In this document: in pieces, positions 20,586-29,397 of the stretch
Numbering within the stretch: position 1 is the stretch's first letter
How the letters are laid out: each line of letters opens with the position of its first letter
DNA from: Paulinella micropora
Lineage: Eukaryota > Cercozoa > Imbricatea > Euglyphida > Paulinellidae
DNA: 30,000 bases
Assembly: GCA_019918135.1 (NCBI GenBank)
Contig: WBZZ01000883.1
Coordinates: 15,001-45,000, forward strand
Reading direction: 5' to 3'
Translations under genes and position numbers: made by a program
Notes under the pieces: model-generated
Database searches by the model: none
Seen by the model: only the letters and a program-made list of their open reading frames with translations
What the model was told of the DNA's origin: nothing

Positions 20586-21858
20586 TTAAAATGCAAGATG
20601 GTGTGAGTTGTTGTTGTTGTTGTTGTTCAATTTAATAATCGGGGTCGGGACCCAGCGGAACTCGGCGTCCAGGAGCCCGCCGGGCGGTGGGTGCCGGTGG
20701 GCCAGCTCCGTGAGCGCGCGCGAGGCCCGCCAGCAGTCGGGAGATTGCAGCGCCAGCCGGTGCGCGGCAGGCAGGGTGGCGGGCGGCCGCGGTCTCGCGT
20801 CCTGGCGCCACCAGTCGGGCGGGTACAAGGCGTAGTAGCCCTGGCGGAGGCCGCGGGGCCCGAGGCGCCGCGCCGACACGGGGGCCGTGCGCCAGCGCCG
20901 GCCGCGGCCGGCCCAGAGCGCCCGGATGGCGCAGAGGAGGGCGAGGTCGGGGGGAGGTCCTGGCCCTGGAGGCGCGCCAGGCTGCGCTGGGCCCGGCGCA
21001 GCCCGGCCAGCACGGCGGCCGCCGCCGGGCCCGCGCGGGTCTGGCACACGCGCGGGGGCTCGAGGCGCGGGGTGCGGTCCCGCTGGCGCCGGAGGTAGTG
21101 CCACACGCAGCCCGGCGCCGGCACGCACCAGTCCACGGCACGGGCGGCGCACAGCACGCGCGCGAAGCTGAACTCCTGCAGCAGCGCCCGCAGGCCGCCG
21201 TCCACGGCGTGCTGCGCGTTGAGCACCACCAGCACCCGGGCGCCGCGGAGCAGCAGGGCGGCATCGCCGTGCCGGGTGGCCAGGATGACGGGCGGCGCGT
21301 ACCCGTCGCGGCGCACCCCGGCCTGGGCGGCGAGGTCGATCTCCCAGGCGCAGACGCGGGCGGTCTGGAGGTCGAGCAGCACCGGCAGGCCCGGCAGCGC
21401 GGCAGCCGGTGGCAGGTCCAGCCCGCACGCGGCGCCGCTGGGGCTCACGAACGGGTGGTGCCGGGCCAGCCACGCCCACCACAACGCGCCCGTCGTCCGC
21501 GCGTCCAGCAGGCACAGGGTGGTGCCCGGGGCGCGGCCGAGCGCCAGGCCGCGCCACCAGGCGGACCACCAACCGCGCCGCTCACGCCGCCTGGCCCACC
21601 GCCACTGCACGAGGGCCCGCGCGGCGGGCTCCCCCCACGAGCGGGCCCGCCGGTCCGCCGCGGCCACCGCCTCGGCCTCGGCGCGAGCAAACAGGACCCA
21701 CGCCGTCGGGGCGCCCTCCTCCAGCCGCGGCCGCTTGGCCCGGGGGAGCGGGGCCGGCCGACAGGCACGTGCCCACCTTTCTTTACCCCCGCGCTTGCCA
21801 TTGCGGATTCTGACCTGCACCAGCCCGTTGGGCTTGACCCTGGTTACGCTTTGAGCCA
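20586..21858 (-). CDS. Unknown Trp/Arg/Ala-rich protein, frameshifted, at the edge of the GC-rich block
   Basis: The minus-strand ATG at 21,858 starts MAQSVTRVKPNGLVQVRIRN, with a basic stretch including CRPAPLPRAKRPRLEE that could be a nuclear localisation signal. A tryptophan-rich part (RALVQWRWARRRERRGWWSA) and ordered-looking segments such as GARVLVVLNAQHAVDGGLRA follow. The protein-like frame changes near a G6 run at 20,949-20,954; it then reads DLALLCAIRALWAGRGRRWR and QGYYALYPPDWWRQDARP. The last ~15 codons, with poly-Asn from a TTG repeat, lie in AT-rich DNA, so the true C-terminus may be lost. No family is recognised. It starts 59 bp after the upstream minus-strand gene ends. Confidence 0.6.
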
Positions 21859-21917
21859 TAGCGGCGATGTTGACTAGGCGGCGAGGATTGTTTTCTCGTC
21901 TGTGTAGTGGTCGTAGA

Positions 21918-23925
21918 CTATGGCTGCGCCCATGAAGGTGTCGACAGCCCCTGGTCGGCCAGGGCCGCGAGCACGTGGCCCCGGGCGGCCTCGAACTGCG
22001 GCCGGGCGCAGTGCAGGCGGAGCGCCAGCCGCTCACCGTGCAGCACCAGCCGGCCGGCGTGCGCCCCCAGCAGGACTCGCAGCCAGACGAGCGCCGCGCA
22101 GGCCGCGCCCGGGGCGGGGCCCCCGGCCGGCAGGCAGGCGGTGGGCCCGGGGTCCGCGGCGGACAGCCACTGGCGCAGCAGCCCGCGCTCGGCCGCTCCC
22201 CGGAAGCAGGCCGGGCGCCCGGCGGCCGGGCCGGCGGGGCAGGCCGGGGGCCGGGCGTCGTCGGCGGGGGCCGGGCGCCGGTGCAGCCAGCACTCGTAGG
22301 CGCCGGTGAGGCGGACCCAGAAGCGGGCGGGCGCCACGCGCAGGTCGACGCAGTACGCGTTCCAGGCCGTCGCGCGGCACTCGCGGCAGGCGCAGCGTTC
22401 TCCCCCCCCCTGGGTCCCCTGGGTCGTCTTCTTCCTCGCGGGCGCGCCGGCCGGCCGGGCGCGCGGCGCCGCGCGGCCGCAGCCAGCCCGCGGCGGACCA
22501 GGGGGCCACCCACTCGGCCGGCCCGCGGAAGTTGGACGCCGGCCAGTAGCGGTAGCGAGCGTCCTCGCCGGCCAGGGCCCGCAGCGCCAGCCGCCAGCAC
22601 GCGTCGGCGGTGGCCCGCGTCGGCCGGCCCTGCGACCGGAACCAGGCGCAGCCCGCGAGCAAAAAGTCCAAGTCGCGGCCAAAGTCGTCGTCCGGTGCCG
22701 CGGGCGCGCCCGCGGGCGGGCCGGCGGGCGTGCGTGGCCCCCCGCCCAGGGACGGGGGCAGCACCCACCACCAGGGAGCGCCCGCGCCGCCGTCCTGGCC
22801 GCCGGCCCGCCCGCGGGCCGAGTCCGCCCACCACGCACAGGCCGGCCCCAGGACGGGCGGCGGCTGGCCGGGCGGCGGCGGCGGGCCGCCGGGCGGGGGC
22901 GGCGGGGGTGGGCCCGCGGGCTCGGGGACGCCGCCGGCCGGCGCGACCAGGCCGCGCAGCCAGCGCAGGACGGCCAGGGTGTAGGGCACGGGCTCCTCGG
23001 CGGGCAAGTGGTTCGCCGCGGCCTGCGCCCGGAGCAGCTGGTCCCTGTCCTGCCCCGCCACGCCCTGGAGCAGCGCGCCGAGGTACGCCGCCCAGCGCTC
23101 CTCGGGCGCGGGCCGGCAGGGGCGAGCCTGGTACAGCCTGGCCTGCCACGCCAGCCACAGCGGTAGCCAGGGTGGGACGCCGCCCGGCCAGCGGCGCGCC
23201 TCGCGGCGCACGAGCGCCAGCCGGTCCAGCAGCAACCGGGGAGGGGCCGCCGCGCCCGCGTCGTCGTCGTCAGGGGGCCCCGGCTCCGGCTCACGCGCTA
23301 GCTGTTCGGCGCACCACCACGCGGCGCGCTCCCACTCCGGCCCGCCACCGAGCCCCGCCAGCGCCAACGAGTCCAACCACAGGGCGAACACTAGGCACGG
23401 AGGGGCGGTGCGCCGGCGGTGGCACAAGTTGACCAGCGCGCGGGCCGCCCCCGCCGCGCTCGCCCGCAGCGCATGGCTCCACACCGCGGCCCAGCCCGGC
23501 TCTCCCCCTCCCAGCGCGTCCTCCGCGTACTGCGGCAGCGCGTGCGCGTCGCCCAGGCACGACGCCGGCGGTGGCGTGGGCCGGGCGTACCACGCCGCCC
23601 ACTGCTCGGGCCGCGTCAGTAGTAGCAGCCAGCACCCCTCCGTGCGTCCCTCCCACGCGTGTCGTTCCGTCCAGGGCAGCCAGGCCCGCGCGGCCACCGA
23701 CCAGCCCGCTTGTTGCCAGACTCCGAGGCCCGCTTGCAGCGCCCGGGCCGAGCCGGCCCACCAGAGGTGGCACGAAGGGTAGGCCCAGCACAGCGTACAG
23801 GTCGCCCGGGCGGCCGGCCCCGCCGACGCGCCGAGACGGGCGGCGAGGTCGGCTAGCGCCGCAGCCAGCCCCGCTTCGGCCTTGGGGGCGATCACGTCCA
23901 GGGCGGGCTCGGCACTGCTCGGCAT
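21918..23925 (-). CDS. Unknown large Trp/Ala/Pro-rich protein, frameshifted at a C9 tract
   Basis: The minus-strand ATG at 23,925 starts MPSSAEPALDVIAPKAEAGL. The first ~500 codons have a protein-like mix with many Trp and Cys (ATCTLCWAYPSCHLWWAGSA, DFLLAGCAWFRSQGRPTRAT) and a Pro/Gly-rich middle near codons 340-380. After EEEDDPGDPGGG the protein-like frame switches at nine Cs (22,402-22,410 on the plus strand). It goes on with a cysteine cluster (ERCACRECRATAWNAYCVDL) and VRLTGAYECWLHRR to a stop at 21,918. The expected length is about 670 residues. No homologous family is recognised. The shift may be an assembly error, a disabling mutation or slippage. Confidence 0.65.
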
Positions 23926-24328
23926 CTAGGTGGCCGGCCCACACTTTTTGCGCTGAGCGCCAGCGGGCCAGCGGCACTGGCACGGGCACGGGCACGGGCA
24001 CCGGCACGGGCGGCGCGCGCGCCGCGGCGGGCGTAGGGGGGGGGGGGGGGGCGAGAGACCGGGGGGGGGCCGCCGCCGCCGGGGGGTAGGGAGGGAGGCG
24101 GGCGGCCCGGCGGGGTCCCCCTCCCCGGGGCTGGGTCCGGCCAGCCGCGGCGCGGGGCCGGCTAGCACCCGCGCCCCCCGGCGGAGCCCCCCCGCGCCCG
24201 TCGGCGGAGCCTCAGGGCGGGGGGGGGGGGGGGGGGGGGGGGTTGGAGCAGGGAGGAGGGGGGCCGCAAGAAAGACTCTCGGCCAAATCTCCTGGCGACC
24301 AAGCTGGACGACTAACCCTACCCGTACG
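23926..24328. promoter_or_regulatory. Divergent intergenic region with hexamer repeat and poly-G
   Basis: About 400 bp between two genes transcribed away from each other, so it should hold both promoters. It contains a GGCACG hexamer repeat (23,973-24,011), a G12-type run at about 24,038-24,051 and a G run of about 25 at 24,217-24,241. No TATA box was recognised. Assignment as regulatory is by position only. Confidence 0.4.
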
Positions 24329-25657
24329 ATGGTGGTCCTGTTATTTAGTAGTGTGCTGTGCCGGGCCTCGGCCAACTGGGTAGGACTTTCAGCTCCACTG
24401 CCGTTGGCTGTCTTGGAGTGTATCCAGAGTAATGTCGGTAATCAAACCTTGCTGCGACAGTTCACCAGCCTGTTGGAGACTGACCACACACGACCGATAG
24501 TCGTCGAGTTCATTGGTGGTTCTATCACCAAAGGCGCCGGCAGTTCCAATAACTGTTATGCTGAAGACAAGAGCCCGTGTGTTCCCCCGACCGAATTTTT
24601 GCCCTACGGCCGGAATTCTTTCTTGAACCTCTTCCTGAACCTGCTGCAAGAATTTTATCCGGGCAGCTATCAGGCCCTCTACGTTGAAATCGGAGAGCTC
24701 AACTACGGAGTCTCGTATGTCGCGGGCTCCTCGGTCTCGTCGGGCTTGCAGCTTTCTCCGGCAGATCTTTACGTCATGGACATATCCGTCAATGGTGGAC
24801 GCCCCGATCACGTCGAAAGGATCGTGCGCTTGCGTAAAAACCAACAGGCACCCGTGGTCTCGTTGCACTGGTTCAGGCACAAGCAGACGAGCGCTCACCC
24901 TGATTCTCCCGCTTGGCCGGAAAAGTGGTTTGAGCTGGCTTTGTCCGAAACCAAAACCTACGCTACTTACCAGTATTATGGGATCCCGATGTTGACGTTC
25001 CGAGGTATTTAAGCCCCGCCGCTGGTGAAGGACAGCAGCCTGTACGACTCGTTTTGGCACGCAGATAAAGTGCACCCCAGCGACCTTGGGCACGCTCTGA
25101 TCGCCTCTGCCCTTTTCCAAGCGGTGTGCAAGGACTGCGGGGCTAGAGCTTCCAAGGCAGCTGCTGGCCACGACTGGCAGAAGTACGGATTTCAATGTGG
25201 TGCTGGCGTGGCTACGAAACCTCTGGTTGCGATAGCCCAGGAAACGGACCTGTACCGGATATGCCGAGATCCCAGGTCATTACACGAAATGGCCATCGCC
25301 AACACAGGCTGGCATTTCGTAGACAACGAGACCTCCGGGCTGGGTCGCTTACGAGCACCGTCCTTGCTGGCTAGCCAGGTCCCTGCCGGAAGTTCCATCA
25401 GCTGGTCCTTGCACCTGAACGGTTTCTTGTGGGTTTCCTATTTAGCTTCCTACGAACGTTTTGGATCAGCCCTAGTTTCGACTAATTGTTCCTCCGGCCA
25501 GCAAGTCCACCAAGAAGTTCTCAATGCTGCCTGGAAGGACAGGGTCAGCCTGGAAACTGAGAAGAGGCTAGTGGTGGGTCATGGAACCGCTTGTCTTCTC
25601 ACGGTGAAGACTCTGGAAGCTAACCGCCTCTTCAAGATTTTTCATTTATGTTTCTAA
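24329..25657 (+). pseudogene. Secreted SGNH/GDSL-type hydrolase, interrupted by one in-frame TAA
   Basis: Starts at ATG 24,329 with a signal peptide-like MVVLLFSSVLCRASA. The SGNH block I nucleophile is in VVEFIGGSITKGAGSSNN (Ser about residue 65), and block V is WHADKVHPSDLGHALIASAL with the Asp-x-x-His dyad at about residues 246 and 249. Between them is a single TAA at 25,010-25,012 (codon 228), same frame before and after, so the downstream half (to 25,657) looks like a continuation. The product before the stop lacks the Asp-His pair and should be inactive. Likely role of the intact enzyme: secreted esterase acting on an unknown acyl or polysaccharide substrate. GC content is visibly lower than in neighbouring genes, pointing to a separate origin. 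Confidence 0.75.
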
Positions 25658-25982
25658 GGAGGTTGGTACCCACGAAACGGAACCTTCAGCGGACTCTACC
25701 AGGTTTCTGTCAGTGCCGGCCTCGCGGGGCGGTTCTGCCCAACTAGTCAAGTTCTGCCCCGCTCGCGGACGGATAGAACGGTCCTTAAGAATTTGAACTC
25801 AGCTTAAGCAGGGGGGTCCCACTTTCTCACTGGAAGCCCGGGAACTCGCGCCGACAAAACCGGGGCCAAACCTGTCTTTCCTTTGTTTCTTTTATTAAAA
25901 GTACAACTTTACACAAGCCCGGGGCCTCACTGCTGGTACGAAGGCGGCGGCTGGGCGTGAACCGGGCAGCAGAGGCCGTAGG
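25658..25982. terminator. Convergent 3' ends with shared poly(A) region
   Basis: About 325 bp between a plus-strand gene and a minus-strand gene that face each other. CTTTTATTAAAAG at about 25,889-25,901 reads AATAAA on the minus strand and ATTAAA on the plus strand, so one short site could serve both transcripts. Confidence 0.55.
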
Positions 25983-27107
25983 TCAGAGGACAGGGTCCAG
26001 CAGCGGGGGGTATTCAGTCTCGGAGCCGAGGGGTGGCGGACAAGCGCGCACGGGCGAGGGCCGGCGCGGCCGGCGGGGCTGGCTTGCCCGGGCGGTGTGC
26101 AGGCCCCGGCGCGGGGAGTAGTCACTGGCATACGGGCTGCGCCCCCTGGCCAGCGGCCTGGGCGGTGGACAGTCACGGGGGGGGCTGCCCTTGGCCGGTA
26201 GCCGGCGGCGCTTGAGGGGGGGGGGGGGGGGGTGTGGCAGCGGCAGGGGTACGTAGGTGCGGACATAGGTGCCGGGGTGCTCTTGCTCGCGCCGCAAGCG
26301 GGAAGAGACCTGGCGCAGCATGTACTCGAGCCGGCGGAGGTCCTCGGCCGCGTTCAGGGCGCTCTCTCTGGCGCCGTCCGTACGGGCGTGCCGGGCTAGC
26401 TGTCCGGCCGCGTCGGTGGCGCTGGCCCCGGCTGCTTCGCAGGCCCGGATGGCGAGCGGCAGGCCTCCTGCCGGTAGGCTGGGCGCGCTAGGCCCCTCGA
26501 GCTGGAACATGGACAAGAGTGCCTCGACGCTCGTGTCGGCGGAGGGAGCGGCCGGCACGGGATTAGAGTATTGGGTCGGAGAGTAGGGTTCGGAGTCGGC
26601 CGCGGGGGGCAGGTGGGCGGGCATGGTCACGAGGTCGGTGCAGCCGTCAGCCAGGCGCCTGGTCTCGGCCAGCGGGAGCACTTTGTGGCCCTGACCAGGC
26701 GCCGGGAGGCGTGCAGCGTAGGGCGCGCGCCGGCGCGCGCGCGACCGTCGGCGCGAGCGCCGCGCGCCGCGGCAGGGGGGGCGCCCGTCCGCCCGGCGCC
26801 CGCCGCGTGCGCGGTGTCCGGCGCGCGGCACGTGGGGGGGGGGCTCCGGCGCGTCGCCGCCCGTGGGCGCACGGCGCCCGGCGGTGGACCACGCCGCGGG
26901 AGCGTGCGCCCCCCCGCCGTGCGCCGACTCGTCTGGCGCCGACGCGCCTGGCTCGGCTGCTCGCCCGGCGGCTTCCTCGGCGGCTGGCCCGGCGGCGTAG
27001 GGGGGCTGGGCGGGCGCACCAGGCGGGGCGGCGGCGTAGGGGGGCTGGGCGGGCGCACCAGGCGGGGCGGCGGCGCCGTCCTCCTCGGTGCCCAAGGCCA
27101 CCGACAT
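25983..27107 (-). CDS. Proline/arginine-rich, mostly disordered protein
   Basis: 374 codons without interruption. The N-terminus has a tandem 13-residue repeat (APPGAPAQPPYAA, two copies; 39-bp period at about 26,995-27,075). An Arg-rich patch follows (RRSRRRSRARRR), and then a predicted-helical segment around residues 225-275 with ESALNAAEDLRRLEYMLRQV and SSRLRREQE, able to form a coiled coil. The C-terminus is Pro/Arg/Ser-rich and includes a basic PLKRRRLPAKG that could be a nuclear signal. The general layout (disordered ends, central coiled coil) occurs in viral scaffold and nucleic-acid-binding proteins, but no family is recognised. An AATAAA lies about 90 bp past the stop. Confidence 0.6.
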   Translation of the reverse strand: MSVALGTEEDGAAAPPGAPAQPPYAAAPPGAPAQPPYAAGPAAEEAAGRAAEPGASAPDESAHGGGAHAPAAWSTAGRRAPTGGDAPEPPPHVPRAGHRARGGRRADGRPPCRGARRSRRRSRARRRAPYAARLPAPGQGHKVLPLAETRRLADGCTDLVTMPAHLPPAADSEPYSPTQYSNPVPAAPSADTSVEALLSMFQLEGPSAPSLPAGGLPLAIRACEAAGASATDAAGQLARHARTDGARESALNAAEDLRRLEYMLRQVSSRLRREQEHPGTYVRTYVPLPLPHPPPPPLKRRRLPAKGSPPRDCPPPRPLARGRSPYASDYSPRRGLHTARASQPRRPRRPSPVRACPPPLGSETEYPPLLDPVL

Positions 27108-27519
27108 ACGGTTTCGGAGGGTCTACTTTTCTAGCCCCGCGAGGAAGAGGCAGCGGGCCCTGCCCCACCCCCCCCCCCCCCCCCCCCCCCCCCCACCCGG
27201 CCCTGCCCAGCCCCCACCCCGCGCCCGCCCACGAGCGCCCGCCTCCCCCCCCCCCCCCCCCCGGGGCCGGCGGCCGCGCGCTCCCCCCCCCCCCTCCCCA
27301 GCGCCGGCCGTGGCCGCCGGTGGTCAGGGCGGGCGCTGGGGAGGGGGGAAGCCCGTCCCCTCCCCCGACCGGTTGCTGGAAGTCTGCCCCCCGGGCCGCC
27401 CAGACCCGGCCCCGCGTGCAGCTTGTGCCGTGTGTGGGCCCGCGAGACCGGCTACGGGTCGGTGCTGTGTACACGGTCGTGTGTATGTGCGTGGGGGTAA
27501 CAAAAGTTCTAAAGAGGCC
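27108..27519. promoter_or_regulatory. Divergent intergenic region with poly-C tracts
   Basis: About 410 bp between divergent genes. It has C runs at about 27,169-27,194, 27,247-27,262 and 27,283-27,294, then a GT-rich stretch just before the plus-strand start (27,470-27,500). The plus-strand reading frame is open throughout, but the sequence is low-complexity and the ATG at 27,520 is the first convincing start. Promoter role is inferred from position only. Confidence 0.4.
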
Positions 27520-28338
27520 ATGAGCCAGAAGGACAAGAACAACCTACTATGCCAGACACCCCGGCCGGCCGTCGGAGCCCCCCCGGCCTGGAAACGGCAC
27601 AGACCAGCTAAACCAGCAGTGGCGTGGCCGGGGCCAGCGCCCGCCCTGGAGGACGACGACGACGAGCGTGCGGGCGTCGACGGGACGACGAACGCACGCC
27701 CACTAACCCTGATCTTCCGCACCGGGGAAACACTGGAGGCTGCCGCCGGCCAACTTGCCGTGGTGGACTCACCCCTCTTACGGGCGGCGGCGGGGCCCTC
27801 CACCGCCGGCGCGGAAGAGGGAATTCGGGTCGAGGGCAACGCAGAGACGGTGGCACTGTTACTACGCACTAACGTGGACAAGGTGCTCTCGTTTCTGCTC
27901 ACCCTGGAAGCCCTGCGCCCCTACGACCACGCTCCGGTCGATCCCCGCGACGAGGCGGTTAGCTCTCTGCTGGTTAGGCCAGCCGGACCGGAGCATGTCC
28001 CCCCCTGTGCCCGGCAGGGTGTCTGGGGCAGGCTGATGGTGCTACCAGACGCGCTAGAGAGCGCTCTGCGCCTTACGAACAACAGGCTGGTCTTTTTGCT
28101 CTACGGATTGCGTGTCGAGACCTTGAGCCAGCTCTTGAGTGCGATGGAGACCGTCCGGGGGGGAGAGGGCTCTGCTTTCGAGTGCTTTACGCGTAGTGCA
28201 CGGGGCCCGGGTACACGGGCCGTGTACGAAATCCAGCAGGATGGCCCCGTTTGGACACCTGGGTACAGAAAAAGAATTACTGAGGTCAAGGTAGACGGAG
28301 ACACTATATCTCTACCCGCGCCGAAAGCATTTTTGTGA
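27520..28338 (+). CDS. Unknown protein with weak BTB/SKP1-like N-terminal segment
   Basis: ATG at 27,520 (272 residues). A basic, Pro-rich N-terminus and an EDDDDERAG acidic patch come first. Residues about 65-135 run PLTLIFRTGETLEAAAGQLA, then VVDSPLLRAAAG, then EEGIRVEGNAETVALLL and a helical end. The order beta strand-TGE turn-strand-helix-SPLLR helix-strand-helix is that of BTB/POZ and SKP1 folds. Known BTB/SKP1 proteins act as adaptors for cullin ubiquitin ligases; that role here is speculative. The second half (GVWGRLMVLPDALESALRLT, TRAVYEIQQDGPVWTPGYRK) is not recognised. The next gene begins 64 bp downstream on the same strand. Confidence 0.65.
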   Translation: MSQKDKNNLLCQTPRPAVGAPPAWKRHRPAKPAVAWPGPAPALEDDDDERAGVDGTTNARPLTLIFRTGETLEAAAGQLAVVDSPLLRAAAGPSTAGAEEGIRVEGNAETVALLLRTNVDKVLSFLLTLEALRPYDHAPVDPRDEAVSSLLVRPAGPEHVPPCARQGVWGRLMVLPDALESALRLTNNRLVFLLYGLRVETLSQLLSAMETVRGGEGSAFECFTRSARGPGTRAVYEIQQDGPVWTPGYRKRITEVKVDGDTISLPAPKAFL

Positions 28339-28402
28339 CGGCGAGTGTTGTGCCAGACAACGCGCGATACAGCGCGAGCCTGTACACACAGAAAAGCTGT
28401 GG

Positions 28403-29050
28403 ATGCGGGTGGTCTGGTTCTGGCATAGCCCCCTGGACTTTCCCCCCGCCGACAACCGCGACGCGTACTGGAAGTCCTTTCTGCGAGGTTACGGCCAGCG
28501 CGACGCCAGTCGCGAGCCCAGCGCCGCGTACCCGTTAAAACAGGTTGCCGAGGTTACGCACCAGCTCTATACCTATTTACAAAACGACGCTGCCCTCGTC
28601 GCAAGCTGCTTTAGAGAGGGGGACAGCCAGAGAACACGCGTGGAGCAACCAGGCATCGCCTATGCGCTGAGCAGCTGGGACTACCTAAAGGCTGCGGCTC
28701 CGCACCTCTTGCAGCCGCTCTGGCAAATGTACCATTTGACGACCCCCCGGCAGCGGGAGCCGGAGCCAGCGCTAGCAGTAGTAGCAGCAGCCGTAACCCA
28801 GGAGAAAAGAACAGACAATAACTTACTTCTCCCTCCGCTGCCAAGGGGGCACCCCCTCTTGCTGGACCCCCAAAAAGCAGTCGAGGGCAGGATCAGTGCC
28901 TCTCAAAAACAAACAAACCAGGAAGCCGGGAGGGGCACGGTAAATTTCAGCTGCCGCAGCTCAGCCGTCCACGGAGGGACCACGGCTACCCCCGGCGCGC
29001 GGGGCGGCAGACCCGGGGGCGCCGTGACGGCGCTGGTGCTCGGCCGGTGA
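28403..29050 (+). CDS. Unknown protein, 215 residues
   Basis: ATG at 28,403. The frame is open further upstream, overlapping the previous gene's end, so the start is not certain. The N-terminal half looks globular: MRVVWFWHSPLDFPPADNRD, AYWKSFLRGYGQRDASREPS and YALSSWDYLKAAAPHLLQPL. The C-terminal half is Pro/Gly/Gln-rich and probably disordered. No family is recognised. It lies 64 bp after the BTB/SKP1-like gene on the same strand and could share its transcript. Confidence 0.55.
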   Translation: MRVVWFWHSPLDFPPADNRDAYWKSFLRGYGQRDASREPSAAYPLKQVAEVTHQLYTYLQNDAALVASCFREGDSQRTRVEQPGIAYALSSWDYLKAAAPHLLQPLWQMYHLTTPRQREPEPALAVVAAAVTQEKRTDNNLLLPPLPRGHPLLLDPQKAVEGRISASQKQTNQEAGRGTVNFSCRSSAVHGGTTATPGARGGRPGGAVTALVLGR

Positions 29051-29397
29051 GGCATAGTAGCCACCAGTGTCCTGCAGTAAAAAAAAGGTTTTTCGCTAGC
29101 CGCCGCAGTCGTAGCCGGAGCTCCCCCGGGCCGGCAAGAAAAATCTGAGTTCGCCGGGTTAGCCCGGCGTGAGCTTTGGCCGGCGCTCCGACACTAGCCC
29201 GGACGCAATCCCTGCCGTGCCGGCCTGCCCGGGAGGGCCTGCACTCGGTGGGCAGCGGGTGGTGGGGGGAGGGGACGAGTTGGCTGGGGAGGGGGGGGGG
29301 GGGGGGCCGGCGCCGGCGTCTTAATGAATAACTAGGTGCTTTGTCCGGGGTGCCGTGGCTGGTACCCCTCGACCGGCTGGTGAGTAAAAGCTATTTT
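29051..29397. terminator. Convergent 3' region with hairpin and poly-G
   Basis: About 350 bp between converging genes. It has an A8 run at about 29,082, a perfect 7-bp hairpin with a TTAG loop (CGCCGGG/CCCGGCG, 29,152-29,169) and a G run at about 29,287-29,306. On the minus strand an ATTAAA overlaps the stop codon at 29,398-29,400 and may serve as that gene's poly(A) signal. Confidence 0.4.

Noticed and set aside
20627..24007. Many overlapping long frames on both strands in GC-rich DNA
   Set aside because: High GC suppresses stop codons, so long spurious frames are expected. Those called have Trp, Cys, Tyr and hydrophobic content typical of proteins; the others are Arg/Pro/Ala/Gly shadows.
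27088..27519. N-terminal extension of the BTB/SKP1-like gene
   Set aside because: The frame is open but made of C-tract poly-Pro and Arg-rich low-complexity sequence; the ATG at 27,520 precedes the first normal protein composition.
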